Assembly (NCBI GenBank): GCA_900751995.1
Contig: CAADTP010000004.1
Span: 1 to 64,000 of the forward strand
Direction: 5' to 3'
DNA length: 64,000 bases
Source of the DNA: Lachnospiraceae bacterium
GTDB taxonomy: Bacteria > Bacillota > Clostridia > Lachnospirales > Lachnospiraceae
A program made the translations under genes and the position numbers. The notes below the pieces were generated by a model. That model was not told the DNA's origin. It saw nothing but the letters and a program-made list of their open reading frames with translations, and searched no databases. Each line of letters begins with the position of its first letter. Positions within the stretch are counted from its first letter, which is position 1. Of this stretch, positions 51,766 to 59,685 are shown in pieces.

Positions 51766-51903
51766 CTGGCACCTCATATTTTCTGTCTTAACTATTCTGT
51801 CTCTGTATCTCCACCCGAAATTCTCCCGCATCCGCCGCAGGAATATCATAACCAGATTATATAATATTTCTTTATAAATTGTAAAGTTATATCCTTCTAT
51901 CTA

Positions 51904-51932
51904 TTGGAAACTATAATCATCTGCGTTATAAT
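51904..51932 (+). promoter_or_regulatory. promoter of the nitroreductase gene
   Basis: TTGGAA at 51904-51909, a 17-nt spacer and TATAAT at 51927-51932, leaving a leader of about 75 nt. Confidence 0.7.
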
Positions 51933-52014
51933 GGTTTTTATCAGAATAAAAAGAAATTTACTTTCTTTTGCAGAAAATATTTTCAACAAAATTTAACATC
52001 AGGAGGTAATGATC

Positions 52015-52533
52015 ATGAATGAAAGCATCAAAAACCTGTTAGAACGCAGAAGCATCCGCGCCTACAAAAAAGAGCTTGTTCCGAAAGAAACTCTGGATAC
52101 GATCCTGGAAGCGGGAGAATATTCCCCCAGCGGCATGGGACAGCAGAGCACTCTTATGGTAGTGACACAGGATCCGGAGCTGGTTGCAAGGCTTTCCAAA
52201 ATGAACGCAGCTGTTATGGGCAGCACCTCAGATCCGTTCTACGGCGCCCCAACTGTGATCATTGTCTTTTCCGACAGCAAAATGGGCACCTGTGTGGAAA
52301 ACGGAAGTCTTGTGATGGGAAATCTCATGAATGCCGCACATGCTCTCGGCGTGGACTCCTGCTGGATTCACCGTGCAAGAGAAGTTTTTGACTCCGAGGA
52401 AGGAAAAGAGCTGAAGAAGCAGTGGGGTGTTCCGGAGGAATATATCGGCGTGGGCCACTGTGTTCTTGGATACCGTGACTGTGAGTATCCAACAGCCAAA
52501 CCGCGTAAGGATGGTTTTGTGATCCGTGTGTGA
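52015..52533 (+). CDS. nitroreductase-family flavoprotein
   Basis: 172 residues. The FMN phosphate-binding start is ERRSIRAYKKELVPKETLDTIL, followed by AGEYSPSGMGQQSTLMVV and a GVGHCVLGY strand near the end. It would reduce nitro compounds, quinones or flavins with NAD(P)H; the natural substrate is unknown. The ATG is the second of two in frame, with AGGAGGT 7 nt upstream. Convergent with a LysR gene. Confidence 0.9.
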   Translation: MNESIKNLLERRSIRAYKKELVPKETLDTILEAGEYSPSGMGQQSTLMVVTQDPELVARLSKMNAAVMGSTSDPFYGAPTVIIVFSDSKMGTCVENGSLVMGNLMNAAHALGVDSCWIHRAREVFDSEEGKELKKQWGVPEEYIGVGHCVLGYRDCEYPTAKPRKDGFVIRV

Positions 52534-52585
52534 TCGGCTTGCAGAATAAAATTTCCGCTGCCAAAAACTTTTAATGTAAATAAAG

Positions 52586-52715
52586 ATCTGACAGATTCCT
52601 GCATGATACGCATCGCTACGTATCTGAGAATACACAGGGAAACAACCCTCCGGTATCATAAATACCAAAAGCCTTTCCCGTCTTCTCCGGTAGTGATCTG
52701 TCAGATTTTATTTTC
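52586..52715 (+). terminator. long inverted repeat after the nitroreductase gene
   Basis: ATCTGACAGAT (52586-52596) and ATCTGTCAGAT (52696-52706), each nearly palindromic, can pair across 99 nt, and the second copy runs into TTTTATTTTC. It could end the nitroreductase message, but the large loop is unusual. Confidence 0.45.
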
Positions 52716-52717
52716 TC

Positions 52718-53629
52718 TTATTTCAGTGCTTTATCCTTATATCTGGAAATCTCCTCCAGATATTTTTTCCCAAGGACACTGATGTTAACACCCTTTCTGG
52801 CAACATAACCGATTGTCATGATCTCATCGGAATCCAGCTTCACAGCACAGTAATCGGAACCATTAAGATCCTCACAGATAATACCGGAGCATAAGGTATA
52901 TCCATTCAGTCCTACCATCAGGTTCAGCATAGTAGCCCTGTCATCGGCTTTGATCAGCCGTTTGTATTCATAGGTGCTCAAAACCTCCTCAGCAAAATAA
53001 AAAGAGTTATTTCCTCCCTGTTCAAAGGACAGACACGGATATTCCTTCAGTTCTTCCAGCGTGATCTTCTCACGCTTCGCCAGAGGATGCCCCTTCCACA
53101 TATAAACGTAGATCCGACAGTTAAGAAGTTCGTGAAACTCCAGACCATACTCGTGAAACATTTTTGTAAGTACCTTACGGTTAAAATCATTTACGTAGAG
53201 GATCCCGATCTCACTCTTGAAATTACGGACATCCTCGATGACCTGATGCGTCTTGGTCTCGTGGACCGCAAATTCGTACTCATCCATGCCGAATTGCTTT
53301 ACCAGCTCCACAAAGGCATTAACTGCAAAGGTATAATGCTGCATGGAAACACTGAATTTTTTGCGTGACTGTTCCTTGGAAATATATTTGGCTTCCATCA
53401 GTTCGTACTGTTCCACCACCTGCCTTGCATACCCCAGAAATTCTTCGCCTGCAGGCGTTACGGCGATTCCTCGGTTCGTTCTTCGGAAGATCTCAACACC
53501 GGTTTCTGCTTCCAGCTCCCGGATTGCCGTGGAAAGACTGGGCTGAGAAATATAAAGGCTTTTTGCTGCCTCGTTCATAGATCCGGCTTTTGCAATTGCT
53601 ATGGTATATCTGAGCTGTGCCAGAGTCAT
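52718..53629 (-). CDS. LysR-family transcriptional regulator
   Basis: 303 residues. The N-terminal winged helix reads YTIAIAKAGSMNEAAKSLYISQPSLSTAIRELEAETGVEIFRRTNRGI, followed by a periplasmic-binding-protein-like effector domain. It is convergent with the nitroreductase gene and upstream of no divergent partner, so its target is not evident. The start has GGGGAGG before it. Confidence 0.92.
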   Translation of the reverse strand: MTLAQLRYTIAIAKAGSMNEAAKSLYISQPSLSTAIRELEAETGVEIFRRTNRGIAVTPAGEEFLGYARQVVEQYELMEAKYISKEQSRKKFSVSMQHYTFAVNAFVELVKQFGMDEYEFAVHETKTHQVIEDVRNFKSEIGILYVNDFNRKVLTKMFHEYGLEFHELLNCRIYVYMWKGHPLAKREKITLEELKEYPCLSFEQGGNNSFYFAEEVLSTYEYKRLIKADDRATMLNLMVGLNGYTLCSGIICEDLNGSDYCAVKLDSDEIMTIGYVARKGVNISVLGKKYLEEISRYKDKALK

Positions 53630-53706
53630 CTTTCTGCCTCCCCGTTTCTTGTTCCGGCTTTCTGTTCCTCTTCAGGCAGATCCGGCAACAAGCATCCTTT
53701 ATCTTT

Positions 53707-54660
53707 TTATTTAAGGTAGTTCTTATCTACATATCCTTCTTTTCCAAGCTTCGGAACATATACATACCAGTAAGTACTGTCTTTCTTCTCAATGACTTCT
53801 ACCGTATCTCCGTTATTCAGCTGGGCGATCTCATTGTCCTTGTCATACGCCTTTGTACTGCGCAGAGCCAGATAGCCGCTTTCCACTTTAACAGTCATGG
53901 ATGGAGTTGTTGTACCTGAGCCTCCGGTAAGATAGTTCCTATCAACATAACCGGTCTTATCCAGCTGCGGAACATATACATACCAGTACTGATCGTTGCT
54001 GGTGTCCTTCACCTGAACCGTGTCACCGGTATTCAGCTGTCCGATCTCATTGCTTTCATTATAGGCTGCCTTGTTGCGAAGGGCAAGATAACCAGTTTCT
54101 ACTTTAACTGTCCACAGACCACTGTTGTAAATATACCGGTTATCCACATATCCGGATTTATCAAGCCCCGGAGCATATACGTACCAGTAAGTAGAATCAC
54201 TGCTGTCCTTTACAAGAACGACATCTCCGGTATTCAGACGTCCGATCTCGTTACTGTCATTGTAAGCTGCGGTACTTCGAAGAGCCAGATAGCCTTTTTT
54301 TACCTTTACTGTCCAGGAATCGTTGGAAGCTGTGGCGTTCTCTGCTATCTGGATATAGTTTTTGTCCAGATAGCCGGATTTATCCAGTCTTGGCACGTAT
54401 GCATACCAGTAAGTAGCGTCCTTCCGATTTGTAACTTCCACAAGATCTCCTGTATTCAGCTGTCCGATCTCATTGCCTTTGTCAAAAGCCTTCTCACTCC
54501 GAAGAGCCAGGTATCCATCTGTGACTTTGACTTTAAAAGTGGTTCCTGCTGCTGCCTTTGTCTCCCGGATCGTCGCCGGAAAAGCTGCTGCCAGTATAAG
54601 TGTCAGAAGTACCAGCCTTTTTACTGCCTTTATATGGGACAGAAGAGTTCTTTTTCTCAT
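53707..54660 (-). CDS. secreted protein with four SH3-like repeats
   Basis: 317 residues. A signal peptide (RLVLLTLILAAAFPATIRETKA) is followed by four near-identical repeats of about 65-70 residues, each with GYLALRSxxAY, NEIGxLNTGDxVxV, YWYVYxPxLDKxGYVDxxY. This is the bacterial SH3 pattern used for binding cell-wall peptides. No catalytic domain is attached, so it would be a wall-associated binding protein. The DNA repeats too (period about 200 nt), which favours copy-number change by recombination. GGAGG precedes the ATG. Confidence 0.88.
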   Translation of the reverse strand: MRKRTLLSHIKAVKRLVLLTLILAAAFPATIRETKAAAGTTFKVKVTDGYLALRSEKAFDKGNEIGQLNTGDLVEVTNRKDATYWYAYVPRLDKSGYLDKNYIQIAENATASNDSWTVKVKKGYLALRSTAAYNDSNEIGRLNTGDVVLVKDSSDSTYWYVYAPGLDKSGYVDNRYIYNSGLWTVKVETGYLALRNKAAYNESNEIGQLNTGDTVQVKDTSNDQYWYVYVPQLDKTGYVDRNYLTGGSGTTTPSMTVKVESGYLALRSTKAYDKDNEIAQLNNGDTVEVIEKKDSTYWYVYVPKLGKEGYVDKNYLK

Positions 54661-54838
54661 ATTATACGCCTCCTTTTCTTTTTTGGATCTTTCTCTGATC
54701 TGCTGCTCTCTCTGTTTTTTATTTACTGAGCAGACCGCACCGGAATTTATGGTAGTATTATATCATATTTTTAGCTGATAGCTGTAAGAATCATATCTCT
54801 TATTTCAGTCCAAAATGTTCTTTTTCACAATGCAGGTA

Positions 54839-54867
54839 TTGACACTTTTAATTAGCAGTGTTATATT
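54839..54867 (+). promoter_or_regulatory. promoter of the DnaJ-like gene
   Basis: TTGACA (54839-54844), a 17-nt spacer and TATATT (54862-54867). The stretch GTGTTATATTACATGTAGAA around and after the -10 is almost the same as at the Hsp20 promoter (61.66 kb). Confidence 0.8.
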
Positions 54868-54894
54868 ACATGTAGAACAAGATAAAAGTAATGC

Positions 54895-54991
54895 CCCCGG
54901 GATTTTTCCCGGGGAATTTTATACGCATACGTTCAATATATGACAGTCCGGGAGATCTGTCCTCTGAGAGGACAGATCGATCATCCGGGAC
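54895..54991 (+). promoter_or_regulatory. structured 5' leader of the DnaJ-like gene
   Basis: Two strong hairpins lie between promoter and gene. The first is CCCCGGG-ATTTTT-CCCGGGG (54895-54914) followed by AATTTT, terminator-like. The second (54946-54991) has GTCC/GGAC ends and a perfect 11-bp core GATCTGTCCTC-TGA-GAGGACAGATC. The rest of the 365-nt gap back to the SH3 gene is AT-rich and holds no gene I can see. Confidence 0.65.
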
Positions 54992-55025
54992 GCTGCAGAC
55001 TATAATATAAGGGAAGGTGAATACC

Positions 55026-56105
55026 ATGGCAGTAAAAAGAGATTATTACGATGTTCTGGGCATTGACCGGAACGCAGATGAAAAAACAATAAAAAAAGCC
55101 TATCGTAAACTGGCCAAAAAATATCATCCGGATACAAACGCCGGTAATGCAGATGCCGCAGATAAATTTAAAGAAGTAAACGAAGCCTACGATGTCTTAA
55201 GTGATCCAAAGAAGAAAAAAATGTATGATCAGTTTGGTCATGCCGCATTTGAAGCAGGAGCTGATCCTGGAGCCGGCGCAGGTGCCGGTGGATTCGGCGG
55301 ATTCCAGGGTGGCGGCAATGGCAGCTATCAGGAATTTCATTTTAACGGTGAAAATATGGACGATATTTTTGGTGATATCTTCGGAAATATGTTCCACGGC
55401 AGCCACGGTTTCGGTAGCAATGGCACATATGAGCATTTCACCGGTAACGGTGGCGGCTTTCATAGTGGATTTGGCGGAAGTGGCTTTCACAGTGGCAACG
55501 GCTTCGGCGGATTCCATCAACAGGATTTTCCGCAAAAAGGCTCTGATGTGAAGGCCAGCATCAACGTTACCTTTGATGAGGCAGCTTTTGGTGCAGATAA
55601 AAGGATCTCTCTGTCCGGTCCGGACGGAAGCTCCGGTGCACCGCAGACACTTCAGATTCATATTCCGGCAGGTATTGATACCGGCAAGAGTATCCGTCTG
55701 AAAGGAAAAGGCATGCCCGGAACCGGCGGCGGTGAGCCTGGTGACCTTCTTCTGAAGGTTACCGTAGGAACACGTCCTGGCTATGAACGAAAGGGATCGG
55801 ATGTTTATACCACCATTTCTATTCCTTACACAACCGCTGTTTTCGGCGGTGAAGCCACCGTTCCCACCCTTTACGGAAATGTTATCTGTAAGATCAGGGA
55901 AGGTATGCAGTCCGGTTCCAAGATCCGCCTGAGAGGAAAAGGCATTGTTTCCATGAAGAACCCTTCCGTCCGCGGTGATCAGTATGTAACCATTCAGATC
56001 CAAGTTCCTCAGGATCTGAATTATTCCGCAAAAGAGAAACTCCATGAATATGCAAAGGCCTGTGGACTGGAACGGAGTAATGCCACCGGATCACATGTAG
56101 CATAA
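55026..56105 (+). CDS. DnaJ-class co-chaperone without zinc finger (CbpA-like)
   Basis: 359 residues. The J domain (1-70) has the Hsp70-activating HPD in KKYHPDTNAG. A Gly/Phe-rich region (about 75-165) with repeated GFGGF and FHSGFGG follows, then the two-lobed substrate-binding domain (KGSDVKASINVTFDEAAFG to IQVPQDL). The CxxCxGxG zinc modules of true DnaJ are absent, so it is a type II J protein. It stimulates DnaK. Its promoter resembles that of Hsp20. The ATG follows AAGGTG; an in-frame GTG three codons earlier is part of that ribosome site. Confidence 0.92.
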   Translation: MAVKRDYYDVLGIDRNADEKTIKKAYRKLAKKYHPDTNAGNADAADKFKEVNEAYDVLSDPKKKKMYDQFGHAAFEAGADPGAGAGAGGFGGFQGGGNGSYQEFHFNGENMDDIFGDIFGNMFHGSHGFGSNGTYEHFTGNGGGFHSGFGGSGFHSGNGFGGFHQQDFPQKGSDVKASINVTFDEAAFGADKRISLSGPDGSSGAPQTLQIHIPAGIDTGKSIRLKGKGMPGTGGGEPGDLLLKVTVGTRPGYERKGSDVYTTISIPYTTAVFGGEATVPTLYGNVICKIREGMQSGSKIRLRGKGIVSMKNPSVRGDQYVTIQIQVPQDLNYSAKEKLHEYAKACGLERSNATGSHVA

Positions 56106-56115
56106 AAGTTAAAAT

Positions 56116-56171
56116 AAAAGAGTATCACAAAGCTCATCACTATCAATGAGTTCCTGTGATACTCTTTTTTG
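56116..56171 (+). terminator. terminator after the DnaJ-like gene
   Basis: AAGAGTATCACA pairs with TGTGATACTCTT, with an inner CTCAT/ATGAG stem, followed by TTTTTT. Confidence 0.9.
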
Positions 56172-56196
56172 ATTTTAAAGTAAGATCTGATATAGC

Positions 56197-57288
56197 TTAT
56201 GACAGCGTCATATCTCCATCTTTCACCCATCCGAGCTTACGTACAAACATATTGATCAACGGGCAGAGAACTGCCGGGAGAATAAAAGAGATCAGAAAAA
56301 GTCCTGCCCAGTCCATAGCTGTAACAGCTGTCTTGGTTCCTTCTGCAATATCATTCATCCATCCTGTATACACACCGATCTGACCTACAAAACCGCAGGT
56401 ACCCATTCCTGAGGATACAGCAGTTCCGTTCATCTGAAGCCTGAACAAGCAGGTTGCAATAGGTCCTGTGATAGCAGATGTTACGATCGGAGCGATCCAG
56501 ATTCTTGGATTTCTGACGATATTTCCCATCTGGAGCATGGAAGTTCCGATTCCCTGAGAGACAAGACCACCCCATTTGTTTTCCCTGAAGGACATGACCG
56601 CAAAACCTACCATCTGCGCACAGCAGCCCGCTACTGCAGCGCCGCCTGCCAGTCCGGTAAGTCCCAGAGCCGCGCAGATCGCAGCAGAAGAGATCGGCAG
56701 CGTCAGTGCGATTCCAACAAATACAGAAACCAGGATTCCCATAAAGAATGGCTGCAGATCTGTTGCCCACATGATCACGCTTCCTACCTTCATAGCAGCT
56801 TTTCCAAGGGCCGGTGCCCACCATGCGGAAAGACCTACGCCCACACCGATGGTTACAAGAGGCGTTACAAGGATATCGATCTTTGTTTCCTTTGAAACTG
56901 CCTTACCGATCTCAGCTGCAACAATGGCAACAAACAGTACAGCCAGAGGACCGCCTGCTCCGCCAAGTGCGTTGGAGGCAAATCCAACAGTGATCAACGA
57001 AAACAATACCAGCGGCGGGCAATGCAAGGCGTAACCGATAGCTACTGCCATGGCAGGGCCGCTCATGGCAGATGCCAGAGAACCTACTGTGTACTGGGTA
57101 TCATTGACTGTGGCAACTGCCATAGTCAGAAACGGAATGTGAAACTGTGTGCCAATGGTGTTGATGATCGTACCGATCAGCAGGGAACAGAAAAGTCCCT
57201 GTGCCATAGCTCCCAGTGCATCGATACCATATCTCTTCAGAGAGATCTCAATATCCTTTCGTTTCAGAAATGCTTTGAATTTTTCCAT
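56197..57288 (-). CDS. PfoR-family membrane protein (PTS EIIC-like)
   Basis: 363 residues, about ten predicted membrane helices and many Gly/Ala. It resembles the PfoR/COG3641 group, described as putative toxin regulators but structurally like PTS IIC permeases (AMAQGLFCSLLIGTIINTIG, SGPAMAVAIGYALHCPPLVLFSL, GGPLAVLFVAIVAAEIGK). No PTS IIA or IIB partner is nearby, so transport mechanism and substrate are open. GTAAGGAG precedes the ATG. It follows the aldo/keto reductase gene on the same strand by 49 nt, and may share its message. Confidence 0.8.
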   Translation of the reverse strand: MEKFKAFLKRKDIEISLKRYGIDALGAMAQGLFCSLLIGTIINTIGTQFHIPFLTMAVATVNDTQYTVGSLASAMSGPAMAVAIGYALHCPPLVLFSLITVGFASNALGGAGGPLAVLFVAIVAAEIGKAVSKETKIDILVTPLVTIGVGVGLSAWWAPALGKAAMKVGSVIMWATDLQPFFMGILVSVFVGIALTLPISSAAICAALGLTGLAGGAAVAGCCAQMVGFAVMSFRENKWGGLVSQGIGTSMLQMGNIVRNPRIWIAPIVTSAITGPIATCLFRLQMNGTAVSSGMGTCGFVGQIGVYTGWMNDIAEGTKTAVTAMDWAGLFLISFILPAVLCPLINMFVRKLGWVKDGDMTLS

Positions 57289-57337
57289 TTTTAAACTCTC
57301 TCCTTACCCTGATCCGCTTCCTGCCGGATCAGTTCCT

Positions 57338-58462
57338 TTATTTGCAAAAAGCCTCGCTTACTTTCTCAAGTTCCTCGCGGATGGAAATATGCTGCGGACA
57401 TACTTCCTCGCACTGTCCGCATTTTACACATTCATCTGCACGCTTTCTGCCATGACTGACTACCAGCCAGTCTTCCTGATGCGCTGCGGCGGCTTTATTT
57501 CCGTACAATGTCAGATAATTCATTGCTGTAAAAGAACCGGAAATTCCGATTTCCATCGGACAGACCTTTGCACAGTAGTTACAGGTTGTACATGGGATCA
57601 GAGGAATTTTGCTCATAGCCTCTCTTGCCTTATCAAGAGTCTCCTTCTCACTGTCAGTAAGGCCATTGAAATCCTTCATAAAGGAAAGGTTATCCTCCAT
57701 CTGTGCAACATTGCTCATTCCGGAAAGTACGGTGATCACGCCTTCCAGATTTGCCGCAAAACGGATTGCCCAGGATGCTGTGGATGCTTCCGGCTCTGCT
57801 TCCTTCAGAAGCTTTTCCACTGCTTCCGGCGGAGTTGCAAGCATGCCGCCTTTTACAGGTTCCATGATAATGACCGGTTTTCCATGTTTTCTGGCTACCT
57901 CGTAGCAGGCTTTTGACTGGATCACCGGATTTTCCCAGTCTGCGTAATTGATCTGCAGCTGTACAAATTCCATTTCCGGATGTGCAGTGAGAAGTGCATC
58001 CAGCTCCTCCGGTGTGGAGTGGAACGAAAATCCTGCATGTCTGATCAGACCGGCTTCCTTCTGTTCACGGATCCAATCCCATAAACCATACTCATCAAAA
58101 TATTTTGTTCTGTGCTCTCCAAGATTGTGGAGAAGATAAAAGTCGAAATATCCTGCCTTTGTTCTCTCCAGAGATGTTTTAAACTGTGCAAGAGCTTCAT
58201 CTCTTGTCTTGCAGTTGATCCAGGCTGCCATCTTGGTGGCTAGCTGATATTTTTCTCTCGGATAACGCTCTACCAGCGCTTCGCGGATAGCATCTTCGCT
58301 TCCTGCATAAGCCCATGCTGTATCAAAATATGTAAATCCGGCTTCCATAAATTTGTCCACCATGACCTTGGTCTGCTCCACATCGATCACACCTTCTGAT
58401 TTCTGCGGAAGTCTCATAAGGCCAAAACCAAGTTTTTTGATTTCTTCACCTAAATATGCCAT
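57338..58462 (-). CDS. aldo/keto reductase with C-terminal 4Fe-4S domain
   Basis: 374 residues. The TIM barrel (1-275) has the catalytic Asp and Tyr in YFDTAWAYAGSE, Lys in LATKMAAW and His in LLHNLGEH. The C-terminal part has two clusters, CTTCNYCAKVCP and CVKCGQCEEVCP, a pairing common in anaerobes (YdhV/NADP-linked family). It would reduce an aldehyde or ketone with electrons via Fe-S centres; substrate unknown. Its promoter has TTTACC and TATAAT at 17 nt spacing. Confidence 0.93.
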   Translation of the reverse strand: MAYLGEEIKKLGFGLMRLPQKSEGVIDVEQTKVMVDKFMEAGFTYFDTAWAYAGSEDAIREALVERYPREKYQLATKMAAWINCKTRDEALAQFKTSLERTKAGYFDFYLLHNLGEHRTKYFDEYGLWDWIREQKEAGLIRHAGFSFHSTPEELDALLTAHPEMEFVQLQINYADWENPVIQSKACYEVARKHGKPVIIMEPVKGGMLATPPEAVEKLLKEAEPEASTASWAIRFAANLEGVITVLSGMSNVAQMEDNLSFMKDFNGLTDSEKETLDKAREAMSKIPLIPCTTCNYCAKVCPMEIGISGSFTAMNYLTLYGNKAAAAHQEDWLVVSHGRKRADECVKCGQCEEVCPQHISIREELEKVSEAFCK

Positions 58463-58594
58463 ATCTTTCTCCCTTCTTATTACATACCGGAAAATTCCTC
58501 ATATCATCTGATATATCACCGGATAAGCAATATTTCTGACACAGATATCTCCCGGACTGTTATATTTTTGCCGCAGAAAAACTGCGTTTCTCCT

Positions 58595-58623
58595 ATTATA
58601 ACGATATTTTTCCTGGTGGTAAA
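58595..58623 (-). promoter_or_regulatory. promoter of the aldo/keto reductase gene
   Basis: TTTACC at 58618-58623, a 17-nt spacer and TATAAT at 58595-58600 on the minus strand; the leader is about 130 nt with a CGCAG/CTGCG hairpin near its start. The 362-nt gap to the AraC gene also holds a 10-bp hairpin at 58690-58724 followed by TTTTT on the minus strand, whose role is unclear, and no gene. Confidence 0.65.
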
Positions 58624-58824
58624 CCTTTTTCTTTTACAAGTGTCAAGACAATGCCTGCATTACGTCTGAATTTTTGCAGAAAACAGAAAAACAGCTGCCA
58701 CACGTTTATCGCACGGCAACTGTCTTTTGTCCTATCAGTTCATCTTTGTTCTTTACACCTCAGATCAAATATTTTAAACTGATATTACTTATAATAACCA
58801 TATATCGAAAGGCAGAAAACTCTC

Positions 58825-59670
58825 ATGAAAAACAAGCAGGTCATGAACCGCCAGACTTCATCAAAAGAACTTCATCTTATTTCCTGCGGCTGGGAAAAAT
58901 GTACACCGGAACAGTCCTACGGCCCTGGTGTCCGGCGATATTACACCATCCATTTTGTGCTGAGCGGACAGGGATATTTCTATATGAACAACCGGAAATA
59001 TACCTTGAAAGCCGGACAGTGCTTTTTCATTCCTCCTGTGACCAGCTCTCTCTACAAAGCAGAGCCTTCTGATCCCTGGACTTATATCTGGATCTGTTTC
59101 AATGGAGAAAATGCTCCCATACTTTGTGAACACTGTCATCTTACTGAAGAAACTCCGGTCCAGCAGCTAAATTCGGTTCTTCCCTATCAGGAAACCATTC
59201 TTGAAATGATGACTCACCCGCAACTGACGCCCTCCAGTGAAGCCTATATCCAGAGTGGTCTTTACCGGATTATCGCCATGCTGGAGGAAGAATTTCATGC
59301 TTCCTACACCACCATGGAATCCAACGATAATTTTTACATCACACAGGCTGTTGATTACATCAAAAAAAGTCCGCTACAGAATATCACTGTGACAGATGTT
59401 GCTGACTATCTCCATATCAGCCGCAGCCACCTTTACGGACTTTTTAAAAAACATCTTGGAACCACACCCCAAGCATTCCTGACTTCAGCCAAGATCATCA
59501 ACGCCCGGGAGCTTCTGACCATCACGGATATCCCTGTCTCCAGCGTGGCGTTCTCCTGCGGATATCAAAATCCATTTGCCTTTTCCCGTGCCTTCAAAAA
59601 AGAAACCGGCATGACGCCACGGGAATACCGGGAAAAATATCATCATGCCGAGGATCTTCTGGATTGCTGA
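58825..59670 (+). CDS. AraC-family regulator next to an alpha-galactosidase-like gene
   Basis: 281 residues. An N-terminal cupin domain (RRYYTIHFVLSGQGYFYMN, LKAGQCFFIPPVTSSLY) precedes two complete helix-turn-helices (NITVTDVADYLHISRSHLYGLFKKHLGTTPQAFL and PVSSVAFSCGYQNPFAFSRAFKKETGMTPREYR). Such cupin AraC proteins sense sugars. It is convergent with the glycoside hydrolase gene, 15 nt apart at the stops, and is the likely activator of it. Confidence 0.92.
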   Translation: MKNKQVMNRQTSSKELHLISCGWEKCTPEQSYGPGVRRYYTIHFVLSGQGYFYMNNRKYTLKAGQCFFIPPVTSSLYKAEPSDPWTYIWICFNGENAPILCEHCHLTEETPVQQLNSVLPYQETILEMMTHPQLTPSSEAYIQSGLYRIIAMLEEEFHASYTTMESNDNFYITQAVDYIKKSPLQNITVTDVADYLHISRSHLYGLFKKHLGTTPQAFLTSAKIINARELLTITDIPVSSVAFSCGYQNPFAFSRAFKKETGMTPREYREKYHHAEDLLDC

Positions 59671-59685
59671 ACCACTTTTCCTGAT

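Noticed and set aside
52534..52717. Riboswitch in the nitroreductase/LysR gap
   Set aside because: The paired 11-mers are near-palindromes and the region lies 3' of both convergent genes, so it cannot be a leader.
54845..54875. CIRCE element at the DnaJ-like promoter
   Set aside because: TTAGCAGTG resembles one half-site, but the sequence 9 nt downstream does not match the second half.
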